From Thysanoteuthis rhombus (taxonomy: Eukaryota > Mollusca > Cephalopoda > Oegopsida > Thysanoteuthidae), in NCBI GenBank assembly GCA_963457665.1, contig OY735203.1:27592796-27656795 (forward strand): a DNA stretch of 64,000 bases, in the 5' to 3' direction. The position numbers and the translations under genes are program-made. The notes under the pieces are model-generated. The model made no database searches, was not told the origin of the DNA, and saw only the letters and a list, made by a program, of their open reading frames with translations. Positions 21,520 to 34,714 of this stretch are shown here, in pieces. Position 1 is the stretch's first letter, and every line of letters starts with the position of its first letter.

Positions 21520-24080
21520 CGGTCATCCTAAAGTATGTTTTTTATATAGTTCTTCTTATACAAAACCACAAATGATAAAAAAACGATTTCTTACATTATT
21601 TCCACATGAGAAAGTGGCTGTAACGGAAGAAATATTCTAATGCACCAAAAGAACAGCTGATGTCTTCAATCGGTTTGACAGGGATTCTGGATATACTTCA
21701 TTGGGTGCCATTATGGAATGGTTGACTGGGGACCCAACAACCAATATAGAACTTTCCATAGAAAAAGCACAGAGAAGTCAGAGAAAGTCCAACAATCTTG
21801 AAAAATTGTCCTCATATCTTCTAATAATCTTAGAATTTATGTTTAAAAACGTTCTTCAATGTTTCTCAACATTTTAAAAACAAAAAAGAACAAAACCAAT
21901 TTTATCAGTCCCAACAGTTGTTTCATTTGGCTTAAAAAGCTATTTTAATTCAAAATTGACTATTGCTGGCATCAAATGTCCTTGGGGTTAGAACCACCTA
22001 TTCTTTCATCTTTCTTGGAATAGTTAACACAAAATTTCAATTAACTTCCAGGGATCGGCTGCAATATGAATGGAAGAAGCAATTTCAATCTGGAATAGAT
22101 CTCTGCTGACCTCAAATGATCCTGTAAGTCATAGGTATCTATCAACTATGTTCTCACACCAATTATATTTTAAGACCACGCACTAATTCACCCCCAAAAG
22201 TGTAAATGTTTGTCTGGAAATAGCAAGGAAGAAATTATCTTTATCCAAAATTGTTCTCTGGAACGATTCTACATTAAGCAATGGATAAAATATATCACCC
22301 ATCCAATTGAACTGAACCTTATTCACATGATTATTTGTGAGGTTGAAAAGATTTGGTACTCTATACAAATCTCAATATTACGCTATGAGTTGCTTTAGTT
22401 GGCTAGAATATATAAGAAACGTCCTCAGGTATACCCCGACGCAATATTTCTAGATCTTACGGACAAAAATTTGCCTAAAAACTTGAAAATTTGCTGGGGA
22501 TTTCCAGAAATGACATATTGTGGCCACATATGGAAACATTTTCCAATTTTTCAATAAAAACTCCGTCACGGACATAGAAACAAAGAAACAGGAAAAGTCA
22601 TATTGTTTATTATTATATGTATAGATCATTGCATAATTGTGTGAGCTCATGTAACTGTAAATCTTCTTCATTACACTCCAGAAATGGAGAGCAGTAATAA
22701 TTTGATTCAGACATGATATCTTAAATTGATTTTGGTAGGTCCAAATCTAATCAATTGTAGCCGTATTTATCGACGGCTGCCTATTCCATTGGTAGTGAAA
22801 GAGGGTGTTACCCCTGGCACATTATTACTTACCATATGGCCGAATCTATACTTAAGAACAGAGAAACAAACACAAAACTGTCTGACTGTTCCTTTCATAA
22901 ATAGATCACATCATCAAAAGCCCAATATTGCATACCAACTGGTGCCAATATGTCTGGTTGAGGCCCTGGAAGTTTAATACCTTGAAACAAAACTCACCAA
23001 TTTGTAATGAAGACCAATTGTATACAAGTGTTGATATACGTGTGTCCGTACAATGGACATTGAAATTATATATGTATGTGTATAGAGGGTGTATGTGTGT
23101 GTACTCTCTCAAAGACAAAGCTAGGATTGGGGTGGGAGAAGAATGCTGACCCCTAAAATTTCCTAGGCTCGTAAGACAAAAGAGTAAGCGAAAGCGTAAA
23201 CGTACGTGTTTGTGATAGAATAGACGTATGTATATGCATGTGCATATAAGTATGTTTAGGTATGTATTTGTATATATGTATAGATACACATTTCATGACG
23301 TAACTTCCATCGATCTAACTTTTTGATGGTTTTTCTTGTTTGCAGATGAGCTGTTTCTTGCTGGGTCACAAGAATGAAGGAACAGCAAAAAATCTGCTCA
23401 CACTTTGTAAAATATTGGGTGGGTTGTCTCACTTTGACATTATTAGACAGCCGTGACCTTTTGGTATACAACACCTGCATTTTCGAGGTACAATACATGC
23501 TTCACATATCCGTCCAGTTATTGTTTCTCTCAAAAAGATCTTGAATTCTTTTGTTGACATTTTTCCTGTCTTTCAGTATTGTAGATTTCAACAAGTGGTT
23601 ATCCAAGCATGATGATGCTTTCAATCTCCCAGAACTTTTCTTTCTTTTACTATTTCAAAGTGTTGATATGATGTCTTAAACTGATAGAGCAAAAGGAATT
23701 CCTCCTCGCCCTTAGCGTATTGCGTGTTCAAAATTGTAGGATAGCTACAGCTGGCCTGACGGAAGCCAGCAATGCAGTTTCTGACAGCAACCTCTGTAAA
23801 ATATTCAGCTTGCAGAGGGATTCACAAATGTTGATGGAAGTGACAATTGAAAGTGGATAAGAAAAAATTAAGATACTGAGCAGGTGTTACACCTCGAACA
23901 TTTTTATTATCACATGAGCATGTCTCGATGCATTTTGATGGGTGCCAGCTGTCTTTCGCAGAGAGTATTTGGTACGTTTTACATTTTTGAGGTTGAAGAA
24001 AGAAATGGTGATATTATCTTAGTTATATATATACAAACTAAGAGGACGAATAATATTTCTGTGGTTTTTAATAATGGTTG
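21520..24080. other. No recognisable gene
   Basis: Mixed sequence. A block at 22720-22950 and another at 23150-23500 are of more balanced composition but contain only short frames. TG-rich patches occur at 23060-23105 and 23220-23280. Confidence 0.35.
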
Positions 24081-24089
24081 TACCCCTCA

Positions 24090-24765
24090 AATGGCATTTT
24101 CAAATCAAAGGGAGATGGCTGTACATTGAAAGCCAGAAATGTGTGTACAAAAAAACTCCTTTACAGGATGACCATGAAATAAGCGGTTCCCACCTATGGG
24201 TCAATTCAAGACCATTTCAGTTTTGGCAAACAAAATCAATGGAAACCACTGCATCCTACAGCCTGGAAATTTGTGTACAAGTGTGACTTGACGCCCAGGA
24301 TGATCACAGAACAGGTGCTGATGATCTCTTGAAGTAAATTCAGGGTCAGGTCAATTTTGACATTTTTAAATCCAACGAATACAGCTGCAACCTACGGCTG
24401 CAAGTTTGAGTAGCTTGGTAACTTGGCAACCTTGGTAACCTGACCCAGTGATGAACATGGGAAAGGTGACGTAGACTCTTGTGAGCTCTAATCGCCAATT
24501 CCAAGTTTTGTCTCTTTGGGCATTTTTCAAACGTTAATTTTGGCATTATCAAATTGAACAGAGATAACTGGCTCCAAATTTATGTGCAAGAGCTAATTTG
24601 ACCACAGTATGAACAAAGTGTTATTCAAGGACATGCCAATTTGGGCACATTCAAACTCCCAGGAGATGGTTATACCTTATCGGTTACAAAATTGTGCACA
24701 CAGGTCCTTGACTTGACCCCAGGTTGAAAATAAGATTAGTGAAACCAAGCTCTGGTGAATTCAAT
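24090..24765 (+). repeat. Diverged tandem repeat, about five units of 110-185 bp
   Basis: Units begin near 24090, 24221, 24352, 24536 and 24649, with TTTTGGCA-type starts. Most carry an AAATTTGTGTACAAG-like box 45-50 bases in (24137, 24268, 24577, 24689). In units 2, 4 and 5 this is followed by TGACTTGACCCCAGG or a variant, then ATGAACACAG-like sequence. Unit lengths of about 131, 131, 184 and 113 suggest insertions. No coding frame persists, so this is a decayed minisatellite. Confidence 0.7.
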
Positions 24766-24767
24766 AA

Positions 24768-25285
24768 GCAAATCATCATTTTCATCATCGACAGATTCAC
24801 CAGACCTCTCTGTCATGGTTGTCGCGGAGCTAGTATTTTCTGAACTCATGATCTCTAGAGATTCACGTTGGGGGCTGCAATGTCCAATGATTGTCTTAAA
24901 TTCTTGCATCACCAGCGCATTGTCATATCAGTTCTCTAAAAGATTCTAAGATATCTCTGCTCCTATTTTTTCTCATATATTGTGCTGTCTTGTGGTTTCC
25001 CTACGTGAGGTTGGAGATTATTTTCTCCTATCAATGTTGCACGTTCTCAGTTTCAGTATCAATCTTTTAGGAGGTTCCATGTTTAAACCCTATAGGTGTC
25101 TATCGGGAGGATCCATTGGATGTAGTCGCATCTTTTTAGGACTAATTATCTTGTTTTTGAAAGTTGAGCTTGCTCTGTCAAAAACTTGCCAACCTAAAGT
25201 GATTCTTCGCTTTATGTTTTCTTCCAATGAGTATTTCACAGAGATTCAGTATCCTAGGTAGATGCAATTCTTCAATTTTGTAGAA
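24768..25285 (-). mobile_element. RTE-type LINE 3' end, minus strand
   Basis: Reverse complement of the RTE C-terminal region. It starts with a remnant tail (ATCATCATTTTCATCATCG at 24770-24788) and the CACCAGACCTCTCTGTCA block. It extends to ATCCTAGGTAGATGC near 25250 (the YLG coding stretch). The AELALSKTCQPKVILR-type plus-strand frame is the antisense of the WQAF and SAQLSKT region. It is 5'-truncated near 25285. Confidence 0.85.
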
Positions 25286-25289
25286 AAAC

Positions 25290-25733
25290 TATTTCATTCA
25301 AATATTATGTGTAATGTACGTAAATTCTTTTCAATGAAGATTTATACCTCAATTACATCAATTATTCCAAATCATGCTCTTACCAACGTCAATGGTGTGA
25401 AAAAAAAACAGATCATCTCAGTCAGTTTTTAAAACAGTTCATTGATTCCATTTTCTAACCGCTGGATGATCGGCATCTCCTCTGATGTTTTAAGAAATTT
25501 TTACGTACAATGCACAGACACCGACAATCAGGCCAGGACAAGTTTATGTAGTGTAATGCGAGAAGATGTTCCCTGTTGGATTTTAACCAGAAAAATGGGT
25601 CTTGACCCTAAATTGACATGTACCAACCTGCAGTGACTTCGGGAGTCAGCGCTATCTATCCCATGTTCATCTTCGAGTCAAATTACCTTTTAGAATAAAT
25701 TTCGCCAGCCATAAGACACATACAACTAAACGA

Positions 25734-25735
<2 letters not shown>
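25290..25735. other. No recognisable gene
   Basis: Short AT-rich stretch with an A-run near 25402-25410. Nothing was identified. Confidence 0.4.

Positions 25736-25739
<4 letters not shown>

Positions 25740-25797
<58 letters not shown>
25740..25797. repeat. (TA)n microsatellite
   Basis: Twenty-nine uninterrupted TA units. Confidence 0.97.
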
Positions 25798-25799
<2 letters not shown>

Positions 25800-26089
25800 C
25801 AGCTGTACGAATGCCTCCCCTATATCTTTCCAAGACGATCGTGATAGCGGTAATATCCGTCGTCTTACCGGAACACTGTTCTATTTTGTCTCTCCATTTT
25901 GTTTCTGGTCTTTTCCTGTTGTGTTTACCATCAAATGGGCGCCAATTGCTGTTCCTTTCTTCTCCTGCTACGTACCCTACCCTTCTCTATTTTTTTGCTT
26001 AGTTACTTGTGTGATATTCCCTACCCTGATCCTCTCTCGATCCATACTGATGTTTTTCCATCGTTATGAGTTAACTCAAATTATGTTCT

Positions 26090-26375
26090 TTCTATTGTCT
26101 TCTGTATTATCATGAATTTTTTGCAAATGTTTAATAAGTTTTCGGGTTTCGCACCCGCATGTTATAGCTGGTATTATGCATTGATTGTGTACTTCATGTT
26201 TCAAGAATATTTGTAATGTTCTCTCTAGTATGTCTCTATTTATACCAAATGCATTCCGACCAATCATCTCATTCATTTTCTGTGGTATAACTCTAGTTTT
26301 ATCGCCTGACTGAGATAAATGTTTTCTTCGACTCCTTATAAGGCTCCACTGTCTATTCTTATGATCTTGATATAT
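26090..26375 (-). mobile_element. RTE-type LINE fragment, subfamily of 368-1170
   Basis: The minus strand encodes MIGRNAFGINRDILERTLQI, then VHNQCIIPAITCGCETRKL. This aligns with the 620-840 part of the first copy (EQCIIPAMKYRC, KLTRPLEKKLRIAQ) and with the usual VxNQCILPAxTYGxETWxLT of RTE proteins. A further shared block, TCTATTCTTATG, lies near 26353-26364. It is a short internal fragment without tail. Confidence 0.7.
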
Positions 26376-26379
26376 ATTT

Positions 26380-27285
26380 TTTTGAGTTTTTTTTTGTGGG
26401 TGGAATATTTAAAGGAATAGCATCAGAGTAGTTTGAAATATCCTCAAGGGAAAAATGATTCGGTATAAAATATTCCGTGGTGTTTCCATACATATGTATC
26501 AACTCAGACGTAAACAATTTTTTTCTTAAATTGTATCTGGAATATCACGTAGATCATTTGTCTATAAACATAACAGTGCCTCTCTTCAACTTCTTGATAC
26601 CCCCAGTTTGAAATAAGAGTTTCAAGAACAAAGCTAATGTAGCATAATGGGATAAGAAATGAAGGAGAACAAATTGAAGCAAAAAGCAAGGGGTGGGTAG
26701 ATGTACTCACTCCATTTCTTCGATATAGATGCGTCTGTTGTCCCCTTCTGTTGTCATTCACTGGAGTCTCAGTATTGGTGGATAATGAAAAAGATGGCAA
26801 TGAAGAAGAATAGGCTCGAATCATATCAGGTTATTAGCTGCTGTATTCATTTTGGCATTTTACAGTGCACTGTAGGCGGAATGCTCATTTTAAAGTAAGA
26901 TGAGAGTTGTCTTATAATCTGTCAATCAAAACTTCTCAAGGTTTGCATTATTATGTTTCAAAGGATTATCAATGTCTAAGTTGGTTGTTAGAACCTAGAT
27001 TTCTGCTAATTTTGTTATAAGCAGATTACTGTATTGAATAGATACATTACTCGATCGGGTGAGTCACGGTTCCCTGTCATGCTTTTTAATTTGTATGCTT
27101 CAAGATTACAAGCGTTATTTTAAAATATTCATATTTTGTCTATATCGATCTATTTTTGATTCTTTCATCAATTTAAAAAAAACATTTCTATGTACCATTT
27201 CTCATACATTTTCAATCGTAATCCTCTACCTTTTACCCTCTACTGCGCTGCGTACACCTAGGCCTTTCTGCTTACCCATCAAAAG
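26380..27285. other. No recognisable gene
   Basis: AT-rich sequence with overlapping frames on both strands around 26500-26900. None is recognisable. Confidence 0.4.
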
Positions 27286-27289
27286 CAGA

Positions 27290-30200
27290 TAAAATGGGTG
27301 CTAAAAGCCGGTAGTGCTCCAAGGCTACGACACTAGGAGTCACCAATCCACCAGACTCTCGGCCAACATGCCAGCGAGGCAGGGCATGGCCCAACACTCC
27401 CCAAGGTTTGTACAATGGAAGTTATATCGGCCGTTCGTGCTGGGTACTTGGTCCCAAAAGGCCAAGCCGCATCACTTGCCTTGAGTGGGAGTGATATGCT
27501 CTAACAGCGACACCCAAACAAAGCCCTAACCCAAAAACCGTCGATAAGAGTATAATATTATACATCAGCACCTACAACGTCAGAACACTCTCTAAAAACT
27601 TTCACCTGACTCATCTAGAAAGCGAAATCAAAAACATCAAGTGGGACATCATCGATTTTAGCGAAATGAGAAGACCAGGAGAAGAATTAATTGGAATGAA
27701 AAGCAAACGTCTTCTCTACAACTACAGAAGAGTAGGCTTCCCCATCTCAGACCGCATAGCTAGCGTCACTATACAACTCTCAAAGAGGTACAAGCTAAAT
27801 GCCGTCCAAGTCCACGCTCCCACTTCGCAATCAACCAAAGAAGAAATAAACAACTTCTATAATGACTGGAATTCCCATTCCAAAATACCAAAAGATACTT
27901 CAATGTCATCATGGGAGATTTCAATGCACAAGTAGGACAAGGAAACGAGCGATGTGCCGGAGAATTCGGATGCAGAAGACAGAACGAGAGAGGTGAAGAT
28001 CTTGTAAACTCTGCAACTGCAAACAACTTCAAAATCATGAATACATTCTTCAAAAAGAAACCCAATCGAAAATAGACATAGAAGAGCCCTAACTATGAAA
28101 CCAAAAAAACGAAATAGACTACATCCTAAGAGACAAAAGCGACACCATCAAAGATATTCAAATTCAAAACTAAGTAAAGATAGGAAGCGACCATACAATG
28201 GTAAGATGTATGACGCAAGTAAACACCAATAAAGAACACAGGAAAATGTTCCACACAAAACTGCAACCACTAAACACACCAAATAAACTCACTCAACCCT
28301 TCAAGCTAGAATTGAAAAACAGATATAAAATACTTACTGATGAAAACGACACCAACATCAACGAACTCAACAACAAAATAAGAATCTCTCTGATAGAAGT
28401 TGCCACTATGTTTAAACCAAGAAACACACAGACCATCAGTAAAATCTCACACAAAACCAGGAAACGCATTAAAAAGCTTAAAAACCTCAAACCACCACCA
28501 ACAACAAGGGGAAAATAGAAGAGACTAAATAAAACAGTGAAAAAGGAAACTAAGAGAAGACAAAAGAAGGTATACGGCAGCCATCATCCGAACCACTCTC
28601 GAAAAATATCAGCGCTTTGAAGAAATAAACAAAGATCTCAATATTGAACGGACACAAATAGCAAGCATAATCGAAGAAAACGGAGACATAACAACAGACG
28701 GAGACAGAATTGTCGAACTCACCCAAGAATTCAACCAAAAACTCAACTCTTCAAGACATGGGCAACTAAGCAACAACCAGAATACACAAGACGCTGATAA
28801 TTACTTCGAGGTCTTCCTAGAATTTACATCATAGGAGGTAAAACAAGCTGTCAAGCGAACAAAAAAAGAAAATGCCCCTGGACCAGATAACATCATCGAT
28901 CTACTCAAAAAAGCTGGTAAGATCGTCCACAAAAAAACAGCTAATCTGTTCAACTTGGGTCTGAAACAGATTAGAGTCCCTAAAGGCTGTAACAATTATA
29001 ATTCTTCTTCGTGAAAAAAACCCCAAGATCCCAACAACTACAGGTTTATAATCCTACTCAACGGTATTTATAAACAAAATTCATCACCTACCCAATCACT
29101 AAAACACTAGATGAAAAACAACCACGGGAACAGGCTGGGTTTAAAAGAAGCTACTCAACCATGGACTATCTCTACTCACTGAACTAGCTGAAAGAGAAAG
29201 CAGCAGAAAACAAAATGCCATTAACTGTAGCATTTATGGACTTTAAGAAGGCATTCAACTCTGTAGAAATTCCAATGGTCATAGAGGCCATCACCCTACA
29301 AGATGTAGACCCTGTTTACGTCAAAGTGCTACAACACATATACAATCACAGCAACTTTTTTATCACGCTACATAAAGACTCTGAACCCTTCCAACTTCAC
29401 AAAGAATTTAGACAAGGCGATATCAGCTCACCCAAACTCTTCACAGCCTGTCTCAAGATAATCTTCCGTAACCTAAACTGGGAAAATAGAGGAATCAAAA
29501 TAGACGGTAAATATCTGAGCATCCTCAGATTTGCAAAAACGACACCGTCCTTTTTGCAGAGAATCTATACCACATCCAACTATTGCAAGATAAACTAAAC
29601 AAAGATAGCAAAAGAGTTGGCCAACACATGAACTTCAGTAAAACAAAGGTCAGGTGCAACAATCACATCGAAAAAAAGGACATAACTGTCACAGTCAAGG
29701 ATGCAAAACTGGCGAAAGTAGACCACTACATCTATCTAGGACAAATAATTTCTATGAAACCCACAAAAGAAGAAGAAATCAAGCAGAGAATTACCCTAGA
29801 ATGGCAAGCTTTCGGCAAAGCAAGCTCAACCTTCAAAAACAAGATGATCTTAATAATCCTAAGAAGAAGAGTATGTAAGCAATGCATCCTCCCAGTAGAC
29901 ACTCATGGAGCTGAAACATAGAACCTAACCAAGAAACAGACTCGCAAACTGAGAAGCATGCAACGCACATATGAGAGAATTATGCTCAACCTCACGTGGA
30001 GAGATCCCAAGACAGCACAGTACATCAGGAAGAAAATGTAAGTCTGGGGCATCATAGAATCCATTAAAAAACTTAAATGGCAAGGGCAGATCATGTTTGA
30101 AGAATGGTAGACAACCGATGGACATCACGGCTCACTATATGGATCCCCAGAGATCACATGCAAAACCGAGGCCCACAGAATACAGGATGGAGAGATGAAC

Positions 30201-30319
30201 AAGACAAATGCAGAAAGTATTAGCTCCTCGACACTCATGATAGAGAAATGTGACGGATCCTGGGGAAGGTATATGTCCAACAACAGTCGTTGAAAGACTG
30301 ATTATGATGATGATGATGA
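27290..30319 (+). mobile_element. RTE-type LINE, near full length, inactivated
   Basis: The most complete RTE copy, about 3.0 kb (RTE elements are usually about 3.2-3.3 kb). It has a GC-richer 5' region to about 27545. An APE endonuclease follows: STYNVRTLSKN at about 27570, SEMRRPGEE (usual SETRRxGEE) near 27665, GDFNAQVGQGNERC at 27913, an NEIDYILRDK segment near 28110, and GSDHTMVRC at 28182. The linker has basic residues and then APGPDNI near 28870. The RT has motif A AFMDFKKAFNS (29231), motif B FRQGDISSPKLF (29407) and a destroyed motif C near 29530, where the usual FADDTVLF reads FAKTTPSF in frame. The C-terminal domain (KVDHYIYLGQ, RITLEWQAFGKASS) is followed by a 3' end and a short (ATG)n tail at 30304-30319. 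Two Trp codons near 28062-28070 have become stops, and several frameshifts separate the open frames, so it cannot make a polyprotein. Confidence 0.93.
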
Positions 30320-30324
30320 AGGGT

Positions 30325-32680
30325 CATCACGGTACATAAGTTCTGATAGAATGTCACGTCGAACTATTAAATATCTAAACATCTTTCGCATTTTAAACAA
30401 CGTCTCGGGCATTTTAAGTGTGTTTTGGATCAGGTATTCTATGAGTCTAATCCCTATTTTTATGTGGCTTTTTGATGCCACTCTCATTAGACCAATTTAA
30501 GATCCAAGTGCCGAAACTTCGAACTGTATTTACAATTCTTAAGAGAGGCAGAGTAAATTCAGTCTATACATGTTGGTTAGATCTAACAAATGTTTATATT
30601 TTATCTGATATATATGAGAAACATAATCCATTTATAATCATTATCAAATAATTTGTTCAGTTCTCAAAGGAACTTGCCTCCATACGGTTCTCAAATCCAC
30701 ACTCGATTATCTTCTACAGTTTTTTCACGAACTTACAAACATTTCAGAACCCTCTTATTCATCTTTGAGTCATGTGTGGCTATTCAAATCATCTTAAAAA
30801 TAACACACACCAACGGCAGAAAATTTTTTTTTTCTACAGTCTGTCTAAAAGAACCATTATGGATGCGAATATTACCTGAACTCAAAATTCTATACCATTC
30901 ATACCCTTGCAAACAAAGATCAGCAAAAACAAAGCAACGTAAAAGTTAAATGATCGAAAGTGCACTGTGGAAGGTTAGTGAGGCTGAGTCCTACAAACCC
31001 CAAAAGAGGCAAACACGGGCATAATATTATACTGTGCCACTTTTGGTATAAATACTCTGGGCCTTTACATACGAGTGTTAACTCCCAATTGAGAATGAAA
31101 TAAACGGTGAACTGATAGAAATAAATATCCTAAACACTTGAGATAAAGGAAACCATTTATTGCAAATCAGAAAAGTCACTTATGAATACTATGGATCGAT
31201 AAACATTGCGTCAATATCAAGAGATTTTGTAAAACACTTGGTTTGTTTGAGTTGGCTGTCTGCGATTCAGTGTAAAGATTAATGCAAAAATGTGTTCGGT
31301 AATTGAAAAGAAAGATAAACATGGATCATTAAGTGTGCATATGTAAATATATTTTTATAAATTGTATGTATCACGGGTATGTTTCTGGTTATATGTGTAT
31401 TTATGTACTCATATGCGTCCGTGCATATGTGTGCATATGTATGTTAGTACATATTGAGTTTGTGTCGGTATGTGAATACGTATATCTTTTTTATCTGTGT
31501 GCGTTTATTGGTGCGTATTTCTCTTTGTGTGTGAGTGTGTTTGTGTGTGCGTTGTTTACTAAATTTACTTCACCAACGTACAAAGTCACAGAAGCTAAGC
31601 ACCCAGTGTGAATAAAACTCAATAGACTTGTGAATTGGTCTGCAGGACTGGTTTGCAAATCATGGTGCTACGGTAGCCAGTCATTCTGTGTATTTGTGTG
31701 TACGTTAATGTTTGTACTGTTCGCACGTAGGCTTATGTACTTTTTGTGGATTTATATATGAGGTTTTAGTGAATTTTTCTATTTGAACATTTTTTTGCGT
31801 GTTTGAAGTCATACTTGTGTGGGTTTGAGTGTTTGCGTGCATGTGGTATGGGTGAATGCCTACATGTTAGCAAGAGGGAGAGAAAGAGAGAAAATTATAG
31901 AAAGAATCAAGTGTCTTGACTAATTCGCTTCCAATCTATTGATTTCTTTACATGGACAGAAATCATGACAAATTGTGTGTTTATAAACATTTTTATCTTT
32001 GGGAAATCATTGTCCAACAAAAGTGAATGGTGTCCGCTGGGAGTTGCATTCATGAATCCCAGTCCCCTTCTTTATAACTAATGGGACTGTTAGTACAACA
32101 AATAGATTTCAACCTTATTGACATTGGTATTTACTTATTTTTCAAGTCATTGATATTGTAAATTGAGTTATTAACTGATATTATCTTAAATATTTACTTT
32201 CACATGACAAACGTTCCTTGCGTCAAAAGTTGTTTAACCCACCGAAGAAAATTAATTGCATAGTTTAGTGAAAAGTAAGGTTTTACAAACACGTTCACTT
32301 CTGCTATTTGTTTGTTGTATCTCTCTCACTCTCCCTCTTTCTTTCTTTCTTTCTCTCTTTCTCTCTCTCTCTCTCTCAGTGAATTTTCATGTATTAATCT
32401 ATAGATAGATCAGCAACTCAGAAGTTAAAAACCGTCTGTAAATATATCATAATGATGTCGAAGTTTCCTAAATTTTTAGTCTAGTATTAGTCAAGCTTGT
32501 CACGAGGATTGAATTCATTACTCTAAGAATGATTTATATTATCACTTAGCATCTGATATGATTATTGCTTTGCATATATTTGAGAAAATATAATATCAAA
32601 ACAAAACGCCGATCAGCACTGACAGTCAATTGCAATGAAAATCAACTGAAATTAAGATAAAATAAACACTTGTCAAAATT
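30325..32680. other. No recognisable gene; TG-rich and TC-rich patches
   Basis: It includes a long loosely TG-rich region (31330-31860) whose open frame of 92 codons is low-complexity, and a (TC)/(TTTC) tract at 32316-32378. No gene was identified. Confidence 0.4.
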
Positions 32681-32681
32681 T

Positions 32682-33610
32682 CATCAGCATCATCATCAGT
32701 GTTTCATCGTCAATCGTTAGACCTTCCACAAGATTCACCAGACCTCTCTATCACGGGCATCGTAGAGTCAATACTTTATGTACTTGTCTAGTTCGGTTCT
32801 CCATCTTTGATTCTACTAGCCACGTTTTCGCATGCGATTTCTGGGAATCCATGTTGTGAATCGTGATGTCCATTGTTTATATGCCATTTTGCAACACACC
32901 CTTTGCCATTTGAATTTTCTGATGGATTCAATGATGTTTCAGACTATTTTCCCCTTTATATATCGTGCTGACTTGTCATCTCTCTATGTGAGGTTGAGCA
33001 TAATTCTTTCATGTGCACGTTGCACGGTTCTCAGTTTTGAAAGGTTTTATGATTCAGCTCCATAGGACACTATCAGGAGTTTGCATTTGTTGTATACTCT
33101 TCATTTAAAGAATAATGGAGTGTTTTTGTTCATAAAGATTGAGCGTGCTCTGCCAAAAATTGCCATCCCAGATTGATTCTTCGCTTGACTTCCTTCCCCA
33201 TAGCGATTCGTTGTCCTAGGTAGATGAAAGGACTCTGAGTCTGTATCTGACCTTATAAAGGAGCTGATGCTACTGAATGTGCTGCAGTATTCTGACATGT
33301 ATGTTGTCTACAACTTGTTGTGATAGACCCCATGACTTTTGGAAATTTCACTGAATCGAAGGCCTTCTTTAAGTCGATGAATGCTACAGCGAGTGGCATT
33401 TTGTATTCTGTTGCTTTCTCCTATGTCTGATTTATCAAATGGATACGGACGATGGTCTAGTAGACCCTTCTAAATCCAGCTTGCTCCTGTGGTTGGTTTT
33501 GGTGATTCAGTTGGTGATAACTTCGGTGAACAGTTTGTAAATGAAGTCGAGTATACTTATTAGTTTGTTATTGTTGAGGTCTTTCTGGTTTCCTTTTTTA
33601 TATAACATCC
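32682..33610 (-). mobile_element. RTE-type LINE with internal deletion, minus strand
   Basis: Starts with a tail remnant (CATCAGCATCATCATCAG, 32682-32699) and the conserved 3' end (CACCAGACCTCTC). On the minus strand the C-terminal segment (about 33235-32740) is joined directly to an RT segment encoding SEYCSTFSSISSFIRSDTDS (VLQHIYSxSSSFIRLHxDSE in other copies). The RT motif A region follows, with AVAFIDLKKAFDSV-like codons (complement of 33355-33400) and a QEQAGF-like block near 33480. The region from motif B to just before YLGQ, about 300 bases in the copy at 27290-30319, is missing. The deletion removes motif C. Confidence 0.85.
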
Positions 33611-33614
33611 AAAA

Positions 33615-34710
33615 GTCAAAATTCAATAATGGTTGATAGTGTGTCATGTTCCATCACAGTTTTAAAAACATCTCCTGTGGTCCGCGTCCTTGGGGCAAAA
33701 AGGTACGGAGTGTTACATGCCGGACAAAATGACCAAACTTTCAAGGATGATGGCTTAGGTATATAAGATTGATTTTTTATTGAATTTATTATGCCTGTAA
33801 AGCTTTTGGTAATTAGGATAATACAAAAATATTTTGTGTTGGTTTTGATGAATTCTACATCTACCAAATGAAGAATAACCTTTCTCTAATATCGACTGGA
33901 AAAAAAATTAAGGGAGACTTACGAAAGTCAGTTAATATAGAGTTTATGACATTAAATGACCTGTGGCAGTCACATCATTCATGCAAGGTTTAAAAGTAAC
34001 CTCATTATGTAATCCTCGATAAGATATTATTTCAAATTTTCATGCATTCTACGGTTTTATGGTGGCCATCTTGGAAGATGGACGCCATTACCTTACCATC
34101 CATAATTTTGCTTTGACCCATTGGAAATATTAAACATAATCAACAAAAAAAACATTCCTGGAAGTTTTATCTTCTTGACAAGCTGGTGACTCTACAGTCA
34201 CAGAGCGGACTAATACTTTCATAAAGCATAGTATTATTATTCGGTTATCAAATTATTACCTCTACTTTTATACTAATTATATTTTCAGTGAAATGTGTTT
34301 TCTGTCATGAAAGTGCTTTTCGGATTTCAATTAAATGAATATTTTTAAAATAAATTTTCGATATTTTAAACATGCTGAATCAGCTGACTGGATGAGGTTT
34401 AACAGTAGGAGAATGATATTTCATGTGGAAGAACGTTTCATTTCAGCTCCATGATTTTTTGCCAAGGTACAAACATTCAATTGGAGAATGCTTTTTGAGG
34501 ATGAGAAATATTTTCGTCCCCTTTAATAAACACAACATTCTATCATTGGATGTTTGAATCTGTTTGAGTTGAGAAATTATTTTATTTCATTTAATGACAA
34601 ATCAAGATATAAAGAATATCGACAAATCTCATTATTTCAAAAATTTCCATTAAACAGTTTTGTTATTCTTTAAATATTAACAAGCAAGACGTTACCGATC
34701 AATACCTTTC
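33615..34710. other. No recognisable gene
   Basis: AT-rich sequence. An imperfect palindrome with GGTGGCCATCTTGG and AAGATGGACGCC at 34060-34090 is noted. Nothing else was recognised. Confidence 0.4.
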
Positions 34711-34714
34711 CAGT

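Noticed and set aside
31333-31611. A 92-codon Cys-rich frame
   Set aside because: The Cys codons come from degenerate TGT/TGC-rich low-complexity DNA; there is no signal peptide logic or homology.
34060-34090. Imperfect palindrome with GGCCATCTTGG
   Set aside because: It resembles a common zinc-finger binding motif by chance-level length; no repeat partners or promoter context support it.
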